Shown here: one piece after another, positions 14,283 through 21,762 of the stretch | Layout of the letters: every line of letters begins with the position of its first letter | Position numbering within the stretch: position 1 is the stretch's first letter | Source: an uncultured Lachnospiraceae bacterium | GTDB taxonomy: Bacteria; Bacillota; Clostridia; Lachnospirales; Lachnospiraceae | Direction of reading: 5' to 3' | Assembly: GCA_947625995.1 (NCBI GenBank) | Contig: CANQQN010000006.1 | Location: forward strand, 1-21,788 | Length of the DNA: 21,788 nucleotides | Made by a program: the position numbers and the translations under genes | Notes under the pieces: model-generated | Databases searched by the model: none | Told to the model about the DNA's origin: nothing | What the model saw: the letters and a program-made list of their open reading frames with translations, nothing else

Positions 14283-15482
14283 TTACCGCAGGCTGCGCAC
14301 AAGGGCTTCAATGCGGTCAAGGCCCTTTTGGATCTGCTCCATGGAGATCGCGTAGGAGAGACGCATATGATCCGCGAATCCAAAATCGGCACAGGGAACA
14401 ACCGCCACCTGATAGTCGTTGATGAGAATATCCGCAAACCGCGCTGCCGTACCGATCTTCTCCCCCTTGTACTCCTTATCAAGGCACTCCGAAAGATCCA
14501 CAAACACGTAGAACGCGCCCTGAGGCTCAATGGCGGATATAAGCGGCATATCGCAGATGCGGTCGTACATATATTTTCTTCTGTTGTCAAATTCATTGAG
14601 CATGGCGGAAACCGTCTCCTGAGGGCCCGTCATGGCCTCCACCGCCGCTTTTTGCGCAATGGAGTTGGGGTTGCTGGTGGCATGGCTTTGAACGCTGCCC
14701 ATCACCTTCGCAAGCTCTTTTGAGGAGCCCGTATACCCGATACGCCAACCGGTCATGGAATATCCTTTCGCCAGGCCACTGCAGGTAATGGTACGCTTAT
14801 AGATCTCATCGCCGAGAGAAGCGATACTCACATGCTCCCTGCCTCCATATACAAGATACTCGTACATTTCGTCGGCAATCACGTAAATATCGTTCTTTAC
14901 CACAACCTCCGCAATATCCAGCAGTTCCTGCCTGCTGTAGATCATACCGGTGGGATTGCTGGGGCTGTTGAGGATCAGCGCCTTTGTCTTGGGGGTGATC
15001 GCCTTCTGGATCTGTTCCGCGCTGACCTTATAGCCCTGCTCTTTTTCTCCCCTGACAAATACAGGGATCCCGTCCGCCAGCTTTACCATCTCCGGATAGC
15101 TGAGCCAATAGGGCGCCGGAATGATCACCTCGTCACCGGGGTTCAAGATTGCTGTGCAGATATTGGTCAGGGAATGCTTTCCGCCGTTGCTGATCACGAT
15201 CTGATCCGGTTCATAGTTTATCTTATTAAATGCAGCAAATTTATTGGAAACCGCTTTCTTTAGCTCCGGAATACCGGAAGCAGGCGTATATTTGGTAAAT
15301 CCGTCATGAATCGCCTGAATAGCGGCGTCGCACACATTCTTCGGTGTGTCGAAATCCGGTTCTCCCGCGCCGAATCCAACCACGTCGATACCGGCGGCTC
15401 TCATCTCTTTCGCCTTCGCCGTGATAGCCAGTGTAGAAGACGCTTTTACCGCAAGTGCTTTATTCGATAATTCTAAAGACAT
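14283..15482 (-). CDS. Aspartate aminotransferase (class I, subgroup I-gamma, PLP-dependent)
   Basis: The product is 399 residues. PLP site residues are all visible: the N-terminal GFGAGEPDFDTP, NSPSNPTG (Asn176), ADEMYEYLVY (Asp204, Tyr207), Lys239 in SGLAKGYSMTGWRIGY, and the C-terminal substrate-carboxylate Arg in MRLSYA. It reversibly transfers the amino group between aspartate and 2-oxoglutarate; close relatives can use other acceptors or prephenate. The usual SGxSK has Ala in place of the Ser before the lysine. The ATG at 15482 follows AGAGGAT at 5-6 nt; the frame's ATG at 15509 is only about 10 nt from the -10 box and adds a non-homologous basic peptide. It is monocistronic: own promoter upstream, and spoIIM has its own downstream. 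Confidence 0.94.
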   Translation of the reverse strand: MSLELSNKALAVKASSTLAITAKAKEMRAAGIDVVGFGAGEPDFDTPKNVCDAAIQAIHDGFTKYTPASGIPELKKAVSNKFAAFNKINYEPDQIVISNGGKHSLTNICTAILNPGDEVIIPAPYWLSYPEMVKLADGIPVFVRGEKEQGYKVSAEQIQKAITPKTKALILNSPSNPTGMIYSRQELLDIAEVVVKNDIYVIADEMYEYLVYGGREHVSIASLGDEIYKRTITCSGLAKGYSMTGWRIGYTGSSKELAKVMGSVQSHATSNPNSIAQKAAVEAMTGPQETVSAMLNEFDNRRKYMYDRICDMPLISAIEPQGAFYVFVDLSECLDKEYKGEKIGTAARFADILINDYQVAVVPCADFGFADHMRLSYAISMEQIQKGLDRIEALVRSLR

Positions 15483-15519
15483 GTTTATCCTCTTCTTTCT
15501 CCGTCGCATATTAGAGATA

Positions 15520-15548
15520 AGTATACCTATTTTTTATGCAGATTGCAA
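15520..15548 (-). promoter_or_regulatory. Sigma-A promoter of the aspartate aminotransferase gene
   Basis: TTGCAA (15543-15548), 17-nt spacer, TATACT (15520-15525). It begins immediately after the T run of the RNase Y terminator. Confidence 0.7.
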
Positions 15549-15552
15549 TAGT

Positions 15553-15596
15553 AAAAATGCCCACAAACAGAGGCGCAAACACCGTTGTTTGTGGGC
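15553..15596 (-). terminator. Intrinsic terminator of the RNase Y gene
   Basis: A perfect 11-bp stem, GCCCACAAACA (15559-15569 on the plus strand) with TGTTTGTGGGC (15586-15596), has a 16-nt loop. On the minus strand ATTTTTAC follows the stem. It lies 16 nt after the RNase Y stop. Confidence 0.85.
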
Positions 15597-15612
15597 TATT
15601 TTTCAATAACGC

Positions 15613-17178
15613 TTATTTTGCATAATCCGCAACTCTGGATTCCCTGATCAGATTGATCTTGATCTGGCCCGGATATTCCAATTCAGCTTCAATCTGCTTT
15701 GCAATATCCCTTGCCAGCAATACCATGTCATCATCCGATACTTTTTCGGGCACTACCATTACGCGAACCTCTCTGCCTGCCTGAATAGCAAAAGATTTTT
15801 CAACTCCTTTGAAGGAATTCGTGATCTCCTCTAATTGTGTCAAACGATTTGTATAAGTTTCCAGTGTCTCGCGTCTTGCGCCGGGCCGTGCGGCAGAAAT
15901 CGTATCCGCCGCCTGTACAATGCAGGCGATCAGGGATGTGGGTTCCACATCACCGTGATGTGACTCAACTGCATTGAGCACCACAGGGCCTTCTTTATAC
16001 TTTTTGCACAATTCGACGCCAAGCTGGATATGGGAACCTTCCATTTCATGATCGACAGCTTTGCCGATATCATGAAGCAGTCCGGCTCTCTTTGCCATGC
16101 GAACGTCAACACCTATCTCGGCCGCCAATAAGCCGGACAGCTGCGCCACTTCGATGGAATGCTTCAGGGCATTCTGTCCATAGCTTGTACGGAATTTCAT
16201 CTTTCCTAAAAGTCTCACAAGCTCGGGGTGAATACCATGTACGCCAACTTCAAGGGTGGCATTTTCGCCTTCCTCGCGAATGTTGGACTCTACTTCCTTC
16301 TGGGCTTTTTCAACCATTTCCTCAATACGCGCAGGATGAATACGTCCGTCAACGATCAGCCTTTCAAGGGCAATCCGCGCGATCTCGCGGCGGATCGGAT
16401 CAAACCCGGACAGGATTACTGCCTCCGGCGTATCGTCTATAATCAATTCCACGCCGGTCATAGTCTCAAGGGTACGGATATTTCTGCCCTCTCGACCGAT
16501 GATCCTTCCCTTCATCTCATCACTGGGAAGCTGAACCACAGAGATCGTCGTCTCGGCAACATGGTCTGCAGCACATTTCTGAATAGCGGTAACCACATAT
16601 TCTTTGGCTCTTTTATTGGCTTCTTCTTTTACTCTACTGTCCATCTCCTTGATCATCAGGGCAGTATCATGCTTTACATCGTCTTCAACACTCTTTAATA
16701 GATAATCTTTTGCTTGTTCAGAGGTAAGTCCGGAGATTCGTTGCAGCTCCAGCAATTGCTTCTCGTGCAGTTCTGTGATTTCTGCCTTTTTCCTGTTCAG
16801 GTCGTCCAGCTTGGAATTATAGCTCTGTTCTTTGCGTTCTACGGCATCGACTTTTTTGTCCAGTGCCTCTTCCTTGGCCAGAACACGGCGTTCCATACGC
16901 TGAACTTCGTTCCTGCGCTCCCTGATCTCTTTTTCAAGCTCATTCTTTGACTTGATGGACTCTTCTTTGAGATCAAGCAGCGATTTGCGCTTTTCTTCTT
17001 CCAACGTGCGCTTTTCGCTTTCCACAGTCTTCAAGGCATCATCTATGATTTCACGTGCTTTTTCTTCCGCATTGCCGATCTTGGCGGCTGCAACCTTCTT
17101 ACAATACTGGATGGCGGCAAACCAAGCGACAGCGGCGGCAATCACAGCCACAAGCACATTAATCAGAATGTCTTGCAC
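15613..17178 (-). CDS. rny: Ribonuclease Y
   Basis: The product is 521 residues, typical for RNase Y. Order: N-terminal membrane anchor (about residues 5-23), a long charged coiled coil (about 30-180), a KH domain with GRIIGREGRNIR (about 225-237), and an HD domain with LLHDIGKAVDHE (His-Asp metal site, about 365-376), then the C-terminal domain. It is the membrane-bound endonuclease that starts mRNA decay in many Firmicutes. The start is GTG at 17178, 6 nt after the perfect site AAGGAGGTG; the in-frame GTG at 17187 is part of that site. The ribosome site and the six bases after it form AAGGAG-GTG-CTCCTT, a 6-bp hairpin immediately before the start codon. It is downstream of recX, with its own promoter. 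Confidence 0.96.
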   Translation of the reverse strand: MQDILINVLVAVIAAAVAWFAAIQYCKKVAAAKIGNAEEKAREIIDDALKTVESEKRTLEEEKRKSLLDLKEESIKSKNELEKEIRERRNEVQRMERRVLAKEEALDKKVDAVERKEQSYNSKLDDLNRKKAEITELHEKQLLELQRISGLTSEQAKDYLLKSVEDDVKHDTALMIKEMDSRVKEEANKRAKEYVVTAIQKCAADHVAETTISVVQLPSDEMKGRIIGREGRNIRTLETMTGVELIIDDTPEAVILSGFDPIRREIARIALERLIVDGRIHPARIEEMVEKAQKEVESNIREEGENATLEVGVHGIHPELVRLLGKMKFRTSYGQNALKHSIEVAQLSGLLAAEIGVDVRMAKRAGLLHDIGKAVDHEMEGSHIQLGVELCKKYKEGPVVLNAVESHHGDVEPTSLIACIVQAADTISAARPGARRETLETYTNRLTQLEEITNSFKGVEKSFAIQAGREVRVMVVPEKVSDDDMVLLARDIAKQIEAELEYPGQIKINLIRESRVADYAK

Positions 17179-17193
17179 AAGGAGCACCTCCTT
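17179..17193 (-). promoter_or_regulatory. Ribosome binding site of rny inside a perfect inverted repeat
   Basis: On the minus strand AAGGAG (17188-17193), loop GTG, CTCCTT (17179-17184), followed directly by the GTG start codon. The Shine-Dalgarno core is fully paired in the hairpin, and the second arm occupies the spacer. Confidence 0.6.
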
Positions 17194-17267
17194 ATTTAGT
17201 TTTCCGTGTATATATGCATAAATGCATCAGTTAAACGATACATTTTCACACAGTACAACATATAAAT

Positions 17268-17294
17268 ATTATACTTTTTTCGGCGCTCTGTCAA
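17268..17294 (-). promoter_or_regulatory. Sigma-A promoter of rny
   Basis: Perfect TTGACA (17289-17294) and perfect TATAAT (17268-17273) with a short 15-nt spacer; TAATAT at 17-nt spacing is the alternative -10. The leader of about 80 nt holds a palindrome ATGCAT-TT-ATGCAT near 17213-17226. Confidence 0.75.
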
Positions 17295-17374
17295 GAGAAA
17301 GCAAGGCATTTAAATTTTTTTTGAAAATTATTAACATTTATGTAACCTTTTCCCAAAGATAAAACAGGCTGCCT

Positions 17375-17908
17375 TCACTCTTCAAACTCCTCTCTTATCC
17401 GTCCTGTCGCCTGTCGGATCTCCTCATAGGAAAAACCCTTTCCCAGAAGATAACGGCACAGCTTTTGCATCTCCTCTCTGGAAGCCGTCGCCACATCCAC
17501 CTTTCTCTTCTCTATCAGGCGGCGGATCAAATCTTCCTGAGAATCTTCTGAAAACATCTGAAACACTTCGTCTACAACATTTTTTTCAACACCCTTTTGC
17601 AAAAGCTCCCCCCGGATCATCCTGTGGCTTTTGCTGAGGCTTTTAGACCGGATGTAGCTCTCCGCATAGGCGCGATCGTCTATATAGTGTAAGGACATCA
17701 AGTACCGGATCACTTCGTCAACAATATCCGGCGGATAGTTTTTGGATAGCTTTTCCTGCATCTGCTTTTTGGTGCGGGCCATATCCCCAAGCAGATACAG
17801 CGCCCTTGATTTCGCTCTGCGAAGAAGTGCGTCCCTGTCCTGTGCCTCCGTTTTCTTTTTTAACCTGCCGTCTGATACGGGCTTATCCGGCGCAGTATAT
17901 TTATCCAA
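17375..17908 (-). CDS. recX: RecX, RecA regulatory protein
   Basis: The product is 177 residues. It has three-helix RecX repeats: ALYLLGDMARTKKQMQEKL (about 37-55), then VIRYLMSLHYIDDRAYAESYI (about 67-87), and a C-terminal repeat with LCRYLLGKGFSYEEI (about 150-164). RecX binds inside the RecA filament groove and modulates filament growth. The start is TTG at 17908: GGAGAG lies 6 nt upstream and an in-frame TAA sits just before it, so no earlier start is possible. It begins 40 nt after recA without a terminator, so it is probably made by readthrough from the SOS-controlled recA promoters; its rare start codon would keep its level low relative to RecA. Confidence 0.92.
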   Translation of the reverse strand: MDKYTAPDKPVSDGRLKKKTEAQDRDALLRRAKSRALYLLGDMARTKKQMQEKLSKNYPPDIVDEVIRYLMSLHYIDDRAYAESYIRSKSLSKSHRMIRGELLQKGVEKNVVDEVFQMFSEDSQEDLIRRLIEKRKVDVATASREEMQKLCRYLLGKGFSYEEIRQATGRIREEFEE

Positions 17909-17948
17909 GGTTTACTCTCCATTCCGGCGCGTCAGCGCGATCTTCCAT

Positions 17949-19019
17949 CTATACCTCCGGAAGGATGTCATCTTTCCCGTCCGTCTGATCTGTTCCGGCG
18001 CCCTCCTGCGGATCCCCGCCGTCGCCGCCAAGCTGGTAATGGGCGCGGATCTTGCGTTCGATCTCCTCCAACACATCCGGATGAGAGGCAAGGAACAGCT
18101 TGGCGTTCTCACGGCCCTGCCCGATCTTTTCATTTTCATAGGCGTACCATGCGCCGCTCTTGTTTACGATATTTAAGCCGGCTGCCAGATCAAGGATATC
18201 CCCTTCTCTGGAAATGCCCTTTCCGAACATGATATCAAACTCCGCCTCCCGGAAAGGTGGCGCCACCTTATTCTTCACTACCTTGACGCGGGTACGGTTA
18301 CCGATGATCTCGCCGTTCTGCTTGAGGGATTCGATGCGGCGCACATCCATACGGATGGACGCATAAAATTTCAGAGCGCGGCCGCCAGTGGTCGTCTCAG
18401 GATTGCCAAACATAATGCCTACCTTTTCCCGAAGCTGGTTGATGAAGATCACCACGCAGTTGGACTTGCTGATGGCAGCGGTGAGCTTGCGCAGCGCCTG
18501 AGACATCAGGCGGGCGTGAAGGCCCACATGGCTGTCGCCCATATCTCCGTCGATCTCCGCCTTGGGCACCAGCGCGGCCACGGAGTCAACGATCACGATA
18601 TCCACTGCGCCGGAGCGCACCATGGTCTCTGTGATCTCAAGAGCCTGCTCGCCATTGTCCGGCTGGGAGATGTAGAGATTATCAATATCCACGCCGATAT
18701 TGCGTGCGTAGACGGGATCCAGAGCGTGCTCCGCGTCAATGAAGCCCGCGATACCGCCCCTCTTCTGCACCTCTGCAACCATATGAAGGGCAACCGTCGT
18801 CTTACCGCTGGACTCAGGGCCGTAGATCTCCACCACCCGGCCTTTCGGCACGCCGCCAAGCCCAAGGGCGATATCAAGACTCAGAGATCCGGTAGGGATG
18901 GTCTCAATGTTCATATTGACCGACGAATCCCCCAGCTTCATGACAGAGCCTTTGCCAAATTGCTTTTCAATGTGTGACAACGCAGCATTTAACGCCCGCA
19001 TTTTTTCTTCGTTTGCCAT
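17949..19019 (-). CDS. recA: Recombinase RecA
   Basis: The product is 356 residues, normal length. Walker A GPESSGKTT (67-75), Walker B IVIVDSVAAL, the L1 loop EIDGDMGDSHVGLHARLMSQ, then FINQLREKVGIMFGNPETT covering the L2 side, and an acidic C-terminal tail (DPQEGAGTDQTDGKDD). It polymerises on single-stranded DNA, drives homologous recombination and triggers LexA self-cleavage. The ATG at 19019 follows AAAGGAG with 9 nt spacing and matches the conserved N-terminus; the upstream frame extension to 19055 has no ribosome site. It is first gene of a recA-recX unit, controlled by two promoters and a LexA box. Confidence 0.98.
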   Translation of the reverse strand: MANEEKMRALNAALSHIEKQFGKGSVMKLGDSSVNMNIETIPTGSLSLDIALGLGGVPKGRVVEIYGPESSGKTTVALHMVAEVQKRGGIAGFIDAEHALDPVYARNIGVDIDNLYISQPDNGEQALEITETMVRSGAVDIVIVDSVAALVPKAEIDGDMGDSHVGLHARLMSQALRKLTAAISKSNCVVIFINQLREKVGIMFGNPETTTGGRALKFYASIRMDVRRIESLKQNGEIIGNRTRVKVVKNKVAPPFREAEFDIMFGKGISREGDILDLAAGLNIVNKSGAWYAYENEKIGQGRENAKLFLASHPDVLEEIERKIRAHYQLGGDGGDPQEGAGTDQTDGKDDILPEV

Positions 19020-19063
19020 AATCCTGCTCTCCTTTTCTATCTTTATCCGTTTCATGCCAAAAA

Positions 19064-19077
19064 CGAACTTTTGTTCT
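19064..19077. promoter_or_regulatory. LexA (SOS) box upstream of recA
   Basis: CGAAC-TTTT-GTTCT matches the Gram-positive LexA box CGAAC-N4-GTTCG except for the final base. It covers the expected start of the downstream promoter P2 and would also block elongation from P1. Confidence 0.88.
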
Positions 19078-19084
19078 ATTTTTA

Positions 19085-19113
19085 ATAATACACGGTTTTT
19101 CGCAAAATTGCAA
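19085..19113 (-). promoter_or_regulatory. recA promoter P2
   Basis: TTGCAA (19108-19113), 17-nt spacer, TATTAT (19085-19090). The expected start is about 19078, adjoining the LexA box. Confidence 0.7.
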
Positions 19114-19144
19114 GTGGTAATTTCGCTTTTTTCGATTCTTACTC

Positions 19145-19173
19145 ATTATATACTATTAGTCACATTTTGTCAA
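19145..19173 (-). promoter_or_regulatory. recA promoter P1 (full consensus)
   Basis: Perfect TTGACA (19168-19173), 17-nt spacer, perfect TATAAT (19145-19150). It lies 60 bp upstream of P2, giving a leader near 120 nt. Confidence 0.8.
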
Positions 19174-19188
19174 TATCAAAGTTGTATA

Positions 19189-19254
19189 TTACCGCTTATC
19201 ATGGAGCCAGCCATAGGGCGTAAACCGGAAGCGTTCCGTACAGAGATGATCCAT
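19189..19254 (-). CDS. Possible 21-residue small ORF between MATE and recA
   Basis: ATG at 19254 follows GGAGG with 8 nt spacing, a better ribosome site than several real genes here. It reads 21 residues starting MDHLCTERFRF, with a TPYGW segment, then TAA at 19189-19191. It ends 16 nt upstream of the recA P1 -35 box and begins about 90 nt after the MATE stop, with no clear terminator between. No family is recognised. It could be a real small protein, the remnant 5' end of a lost gene, or chance. Confidence 0.3.
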   Translation of the reverse strand: MDHLCTERFRFTPYGWLHDKR

Positions 19255-19344
19255 ACAGATTTCCTCCGTTCCCTTTTTGTCTTTTCGTTTAAAAAAATCA
19301 TGACGGAATTGCCCCGCTTTGGCAAGCAGCGGTTTGTTGCGGCA

Positions 19345-20688
19345 TCAGAATTCAATCATACGTTTTCTTTTGACATACAATATGCACCCCAAACAGAGCA
19401 AGATCTGAATAACAGTGGAGCACGGCGTTGCCAGTCCAACGCGAAACAAAGAGACCGGTCTGATCCTGCTCATGAGAAATGAGACCGGAACTCTCACGCA
19501 AAATGCGCCGATGATTCCCTGCGCCATGACAAAAGCGGTAAGCTCCATCCCGTTAAAAAATCCAATAAAGCAAAACAGAAAACAAGTCAGCAGGCAGTCG
19601 ATGGCATAGGCTTTCAGATACTGTGCCGATGCTGTGATAATATCAGGATCTCTGGCAAAGATCCGTGACAACGCGTCGCCGTGAAAAAACGCAAGATAGA
19701 ACATCGTTACCGCAAAGATCAGCGATACGCCTATGGAATACTTTAATGCCTTTACTGCCCGCTCCGGCTTGCGCGCGCCGCGATTCTGCGCCACAAACGC
19801 AGACATGGCCTGCATAAAAGCTGATGGAACCAGCATGATAAACGCGCAGACCTTTTCCGCAACACCGACTCCGGCAGACTCCGTCAATCCAAGTGAATTG
19901 ACAATGGCAAGGATCACAAGAAAGGAGATCCCCACCAGAAGGTCCTGCAGCGCGATGGGCGCGCCCAGCCGGAAAATTTTCCTGATAATGCTGACGTCCC
20001 ACCGGATCATGCTCCTGTCCATCAGAAACGGTAATTCTCTGCGCCGGATCATGAGAAAGGAAATCACAACACTGACCATCTGCGCAAAGACAGTGGCAAT
20101 CGCCGCTCCCGCCGTTCCAAGGTGGAATACGGCCACCAGCAGGAAGTCTCCCGCTATGTTACAGGCACAGGCAACCGCAACGTTAAACAACGGCGTTCTG
20201 GAATCACCCAGCCCACGGAAAATACTTCCGATCAGATTATAAGCAGTGATCACAACAAAACCTGCTCCACATATGCGGATATACACAACCGTGAGAGAAA
20301 ACGCTTCCTTCGGGGCATGCATGATATGCGCCAAAGGCCTCGCTCCTGCCGGGATCAGCACCGTTAAGACGATACCAACGGCAAGAAAAAACAGAAGCCC
20401 GCTTCCGACGATCTGTCCTGCCTCCTTTGGCCTTTTTTCTCCGATCCTCTGTCCGATAAAAATGGTAGTTCCCATGGCGAAGCTGCTCACAAGCCCCGTC
20501 AGGGTCATCATGATCTGCGACCCGGTAGAAACAGCCGATACGTCCGCCGCATCTGCAAATTTACCGACTACCAACAGATCCACCGCGCCGTATAATGACT
20601 GCAGAAAAAGCGCAAACAAAACCGGTATCGCAAAACGAAGCAGTGGCGAAAGTATTTTCCCCTGTGTAAAATCCTGATTGCTTTTCAT
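19345..20688 (-). CDS. MATE family efflux transporter
   Basis: The product is 447 residues with about 12 membrane segments, full length. The N-terminal PLLRFAIPVLFALFLQSLYG and DLLVVGKFADAADVSAVS, and the repeat-half motif LRLGAPIALQD-like FRLGAPIALQDLL (about residues 236-248), are typical of MATE proteins. These export cationic drugs and metabolites using Na+ or H+ gradients; the substrate is not predictable. The ATG at 20688 follows GAGGAG at 6-7 nt. It has its own promoter (20857-20885) and a structured leader. An AraC-type protein with a small-molecule-binding domain lies upstream on the same strand. Its position next to recA recalls dinF (also MATE) beside recA in streptococci, but the order differs and no LexA box is seen before it. 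Confidence 0.93.
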   Translation of the reverse strand: MKSNQDFTQGKILSPLLRFAIPVLFALFLQSLYGAVDLLVVGKFADAADVSAVSTGSQIMMTLTGLVSSFAMGTTIFIGQRIGEKRPKEAGQIVGSGLLFFLAVGIVLTVLIPAGARPLAHIMHAPKEAFSLTVVYIRICGAGFVVITAYNLIGSIFRGLGDSRTPLFNVAVACACNIAGDFLLVAVFHLGTAGAAIATVFAQMVSVVISFLMIRRRELPFLMDRSMIRWDVSIIRKIFRLGAPIALQDLLVGISFLVILAIVNSLGLTESAGVGVAEKVCAFIMLVPSAFMQAMSAFVAQNRGARKPERAVKALKYSIGVSLIFAVTMFYLAFFHGDALSRIFARDPDIITASAQYLKAYAIDCLLTCFLFCFIGFFNGMELTAFVMAQGIIGAFCVRVPVSFLMSRIRPVSLFRVGLATPCSTVIQILLCLGCILYVKRKRMIEF

Positions 20689-20760
20689 GAGCTTCTCCTC
20701 TCTAATCCTGAAAGTCCTGTCCTGTCACAAGAAATCCAAAAAAGCGCCCGCAACAAAACA

Positions 20761-20806
20761 AGCCGGACAAGATAACAGGCATTTCAGCCTGACATCTTAT
20801 CCAGCT
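20761..20806 (-). ncRNA. Long stem-loop in the MATE leader (possible attenuator)
   Basis: In the minus-strand transcript AGCUGGAUAAGAU pairs with AUCUUGUCCGGCU over 13 positions including two G-U pairs, then a GU/UU internal step, then CAGGC/GCCUG closing a 6-nt loop. On the plus strand the two G-U pairs become C-A mismatches, so the structure belongs to the MATE transcript. UGUUUUGUUG follows the stem, so it could act as a terminator. No known riboswitch class was recognised. Confidence 0.6.
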
Positions 20807-20856
20807 CGTCATTTCGAGAACGACTTACCCTCCGATGTGATATCAATCTTTCTATT

Positions 20857-20885
20857 ATTCTACGGCAAGAAGGTAAAAAATGCAA
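20857..20885 (-). promoter_or_regulatory. Sigma-A promoter of the MATE gene
   Basis: TTGCAT (20880-20885), 17-nt spacer, TAGAAT (20857-20862). The start near 20850 gives a leader of about 160 nt. Confidence 0.7.
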
Positions 20886-20927
20886 GCTCGATTTCTATCG
20901 CCAATATCTTCTGTGGCCCGACTTTCT

Positions 20928-21731
20928 TTACAGACCATATTTTTCCTCCACCGGAAGCCACAGTTCGATGTATCGTTTGTCCTTGTTCGGTTCCCGGTAC
21001 CAGTGTATCACATTGATCTCAGGGGCGTCCGCCAACATAAATCCGGATGTGGGCAGCCACTCCTCTGCAATACGTCTGCGAAGCTCCACATGCTTCATAG
21101 TAGGATACGCGCACTGTTCTGTCTCAAACACCGCGTATTTCCGGGCCGGAATCACCATATCTTCAAACCTTTTCGCATCTTCTCCCAGCACCGTGTCTTC
21201 CGCTAGATGGGTATGATACCAAGCTGTTAGCTGCTCCGCAATCCAGAAGTCATAGCCTTCTTCATCCAGATGATCGATGATGTTATAATCTATAGTCATC
21301 GTCCTATCCACAGACATATACCGAAGAACCATCTGATTCATTCTTGTATGCACATAAAAATCCTCTGACTGATTGGCATATTCCTTTGTTGCCAGAGGCA
21401 CTCCCGTAAAATGTCGTTTATAGCCTGTGAGCACCATCTCAGGTTTTTCCTCAATTCTGTATTCCATTGTGATCTCTCCTGCCTTTCTGTTTCGTTCCAA
21501 TATTTCTTTCACAGACAGCATGGAAACTGACTTCAGTTTTATGCCGCCCCTGCGCGCCTGAGATGGCGTCGCGCCGTGAAATCTGGAGAATGCTCTCGCA
21601 AAGCTGTCAGGATTTTCATACCCGTATTTCAGCGCCACATCGATCACCTTCTCCTTTTTCGTGGCAAGCTCCTCTCTCAGAAAATTAGAAAACAATCCAT
21701 CCATGCATTGTAGATATTTACATGATAACAT
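20928..21731 (-). CDS. AraC-type regulator with GyrI-like effector domain, N-terminally truncated
   Basis: The longest frame is 267 residues from ATG 21731. Residues about 23-60 (KKEKVIDVALKYGYENPDSF, then ARAFSRFHGATPSQAR) are the second helix-turn-helix of an AraC DNA-binding domain. The first helix-turn-helix (about 50 residues in relatives) is absent, and an in-frame TAA lies five codons upstream. From about residue 89 (MEYRIEEKPEMVLTGYKR) to the end is a GyrI-like small-molecule-binding domain, complete to IELWLPVEE. That domain has its own ATG (21467) with AGGAG 8 nt upstream, so it may be made alone as a 179-residue protein. It is probably a decayed regulator whose sensor half is still translatable, or a start-region sequence error. 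By family it would sense a drug or metabolite and control the neighbouring exporter. Confidence 0.7.
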   Translation of the reverse strand: MLSCKYLQCMDGLFSNFLREELATKKEKVIDVALKYGYENPDSFARAFSRFHGATPSQARRGGIKLKSVSMLSVKEILERNRKAGEITMEYRIEEKPEMVLTGYKRHFTGVPLATKEYANQSEDFYVHTRMNQMVLRYMSVDRTMTIDYNIIDHLDEEGYDFWIAEQLTAWYHTHLAEDTVLGEDAKRFEDMVIPARKYAVFETEQCAYPTMKHVELRRRIAEEWLPTSGFMLADAPEINVIHWYREPNKDKRYIELWLPVEEKYGL

Positions 21732-21741
21732 TACTCTCGAA

Positions 21742-21762
21742 ATTGTTTAATTCTCAAACAAT
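21742..21762. repeat. Inverted repeat upstream of the AraC-type gene
   Basis: ATTGTTT (21742-21748) and AAACAAT (21756-21762), a 7-bp perfect inverted repeat with a 7-nt centre, 10 bp before the ATG at 21731. It could be an operator; no clear promoter boxes were found in the remaining bases. Confidence 0.4.

Noticed and set aside
20702..20812. 36-codon frame in the MATE leader as an annotated gene
   Set aside because: Its ATG lacks a properly spaced ribosome site and most of its length is the RNA hairpin; it is mentioned only as a possible leader peptide.
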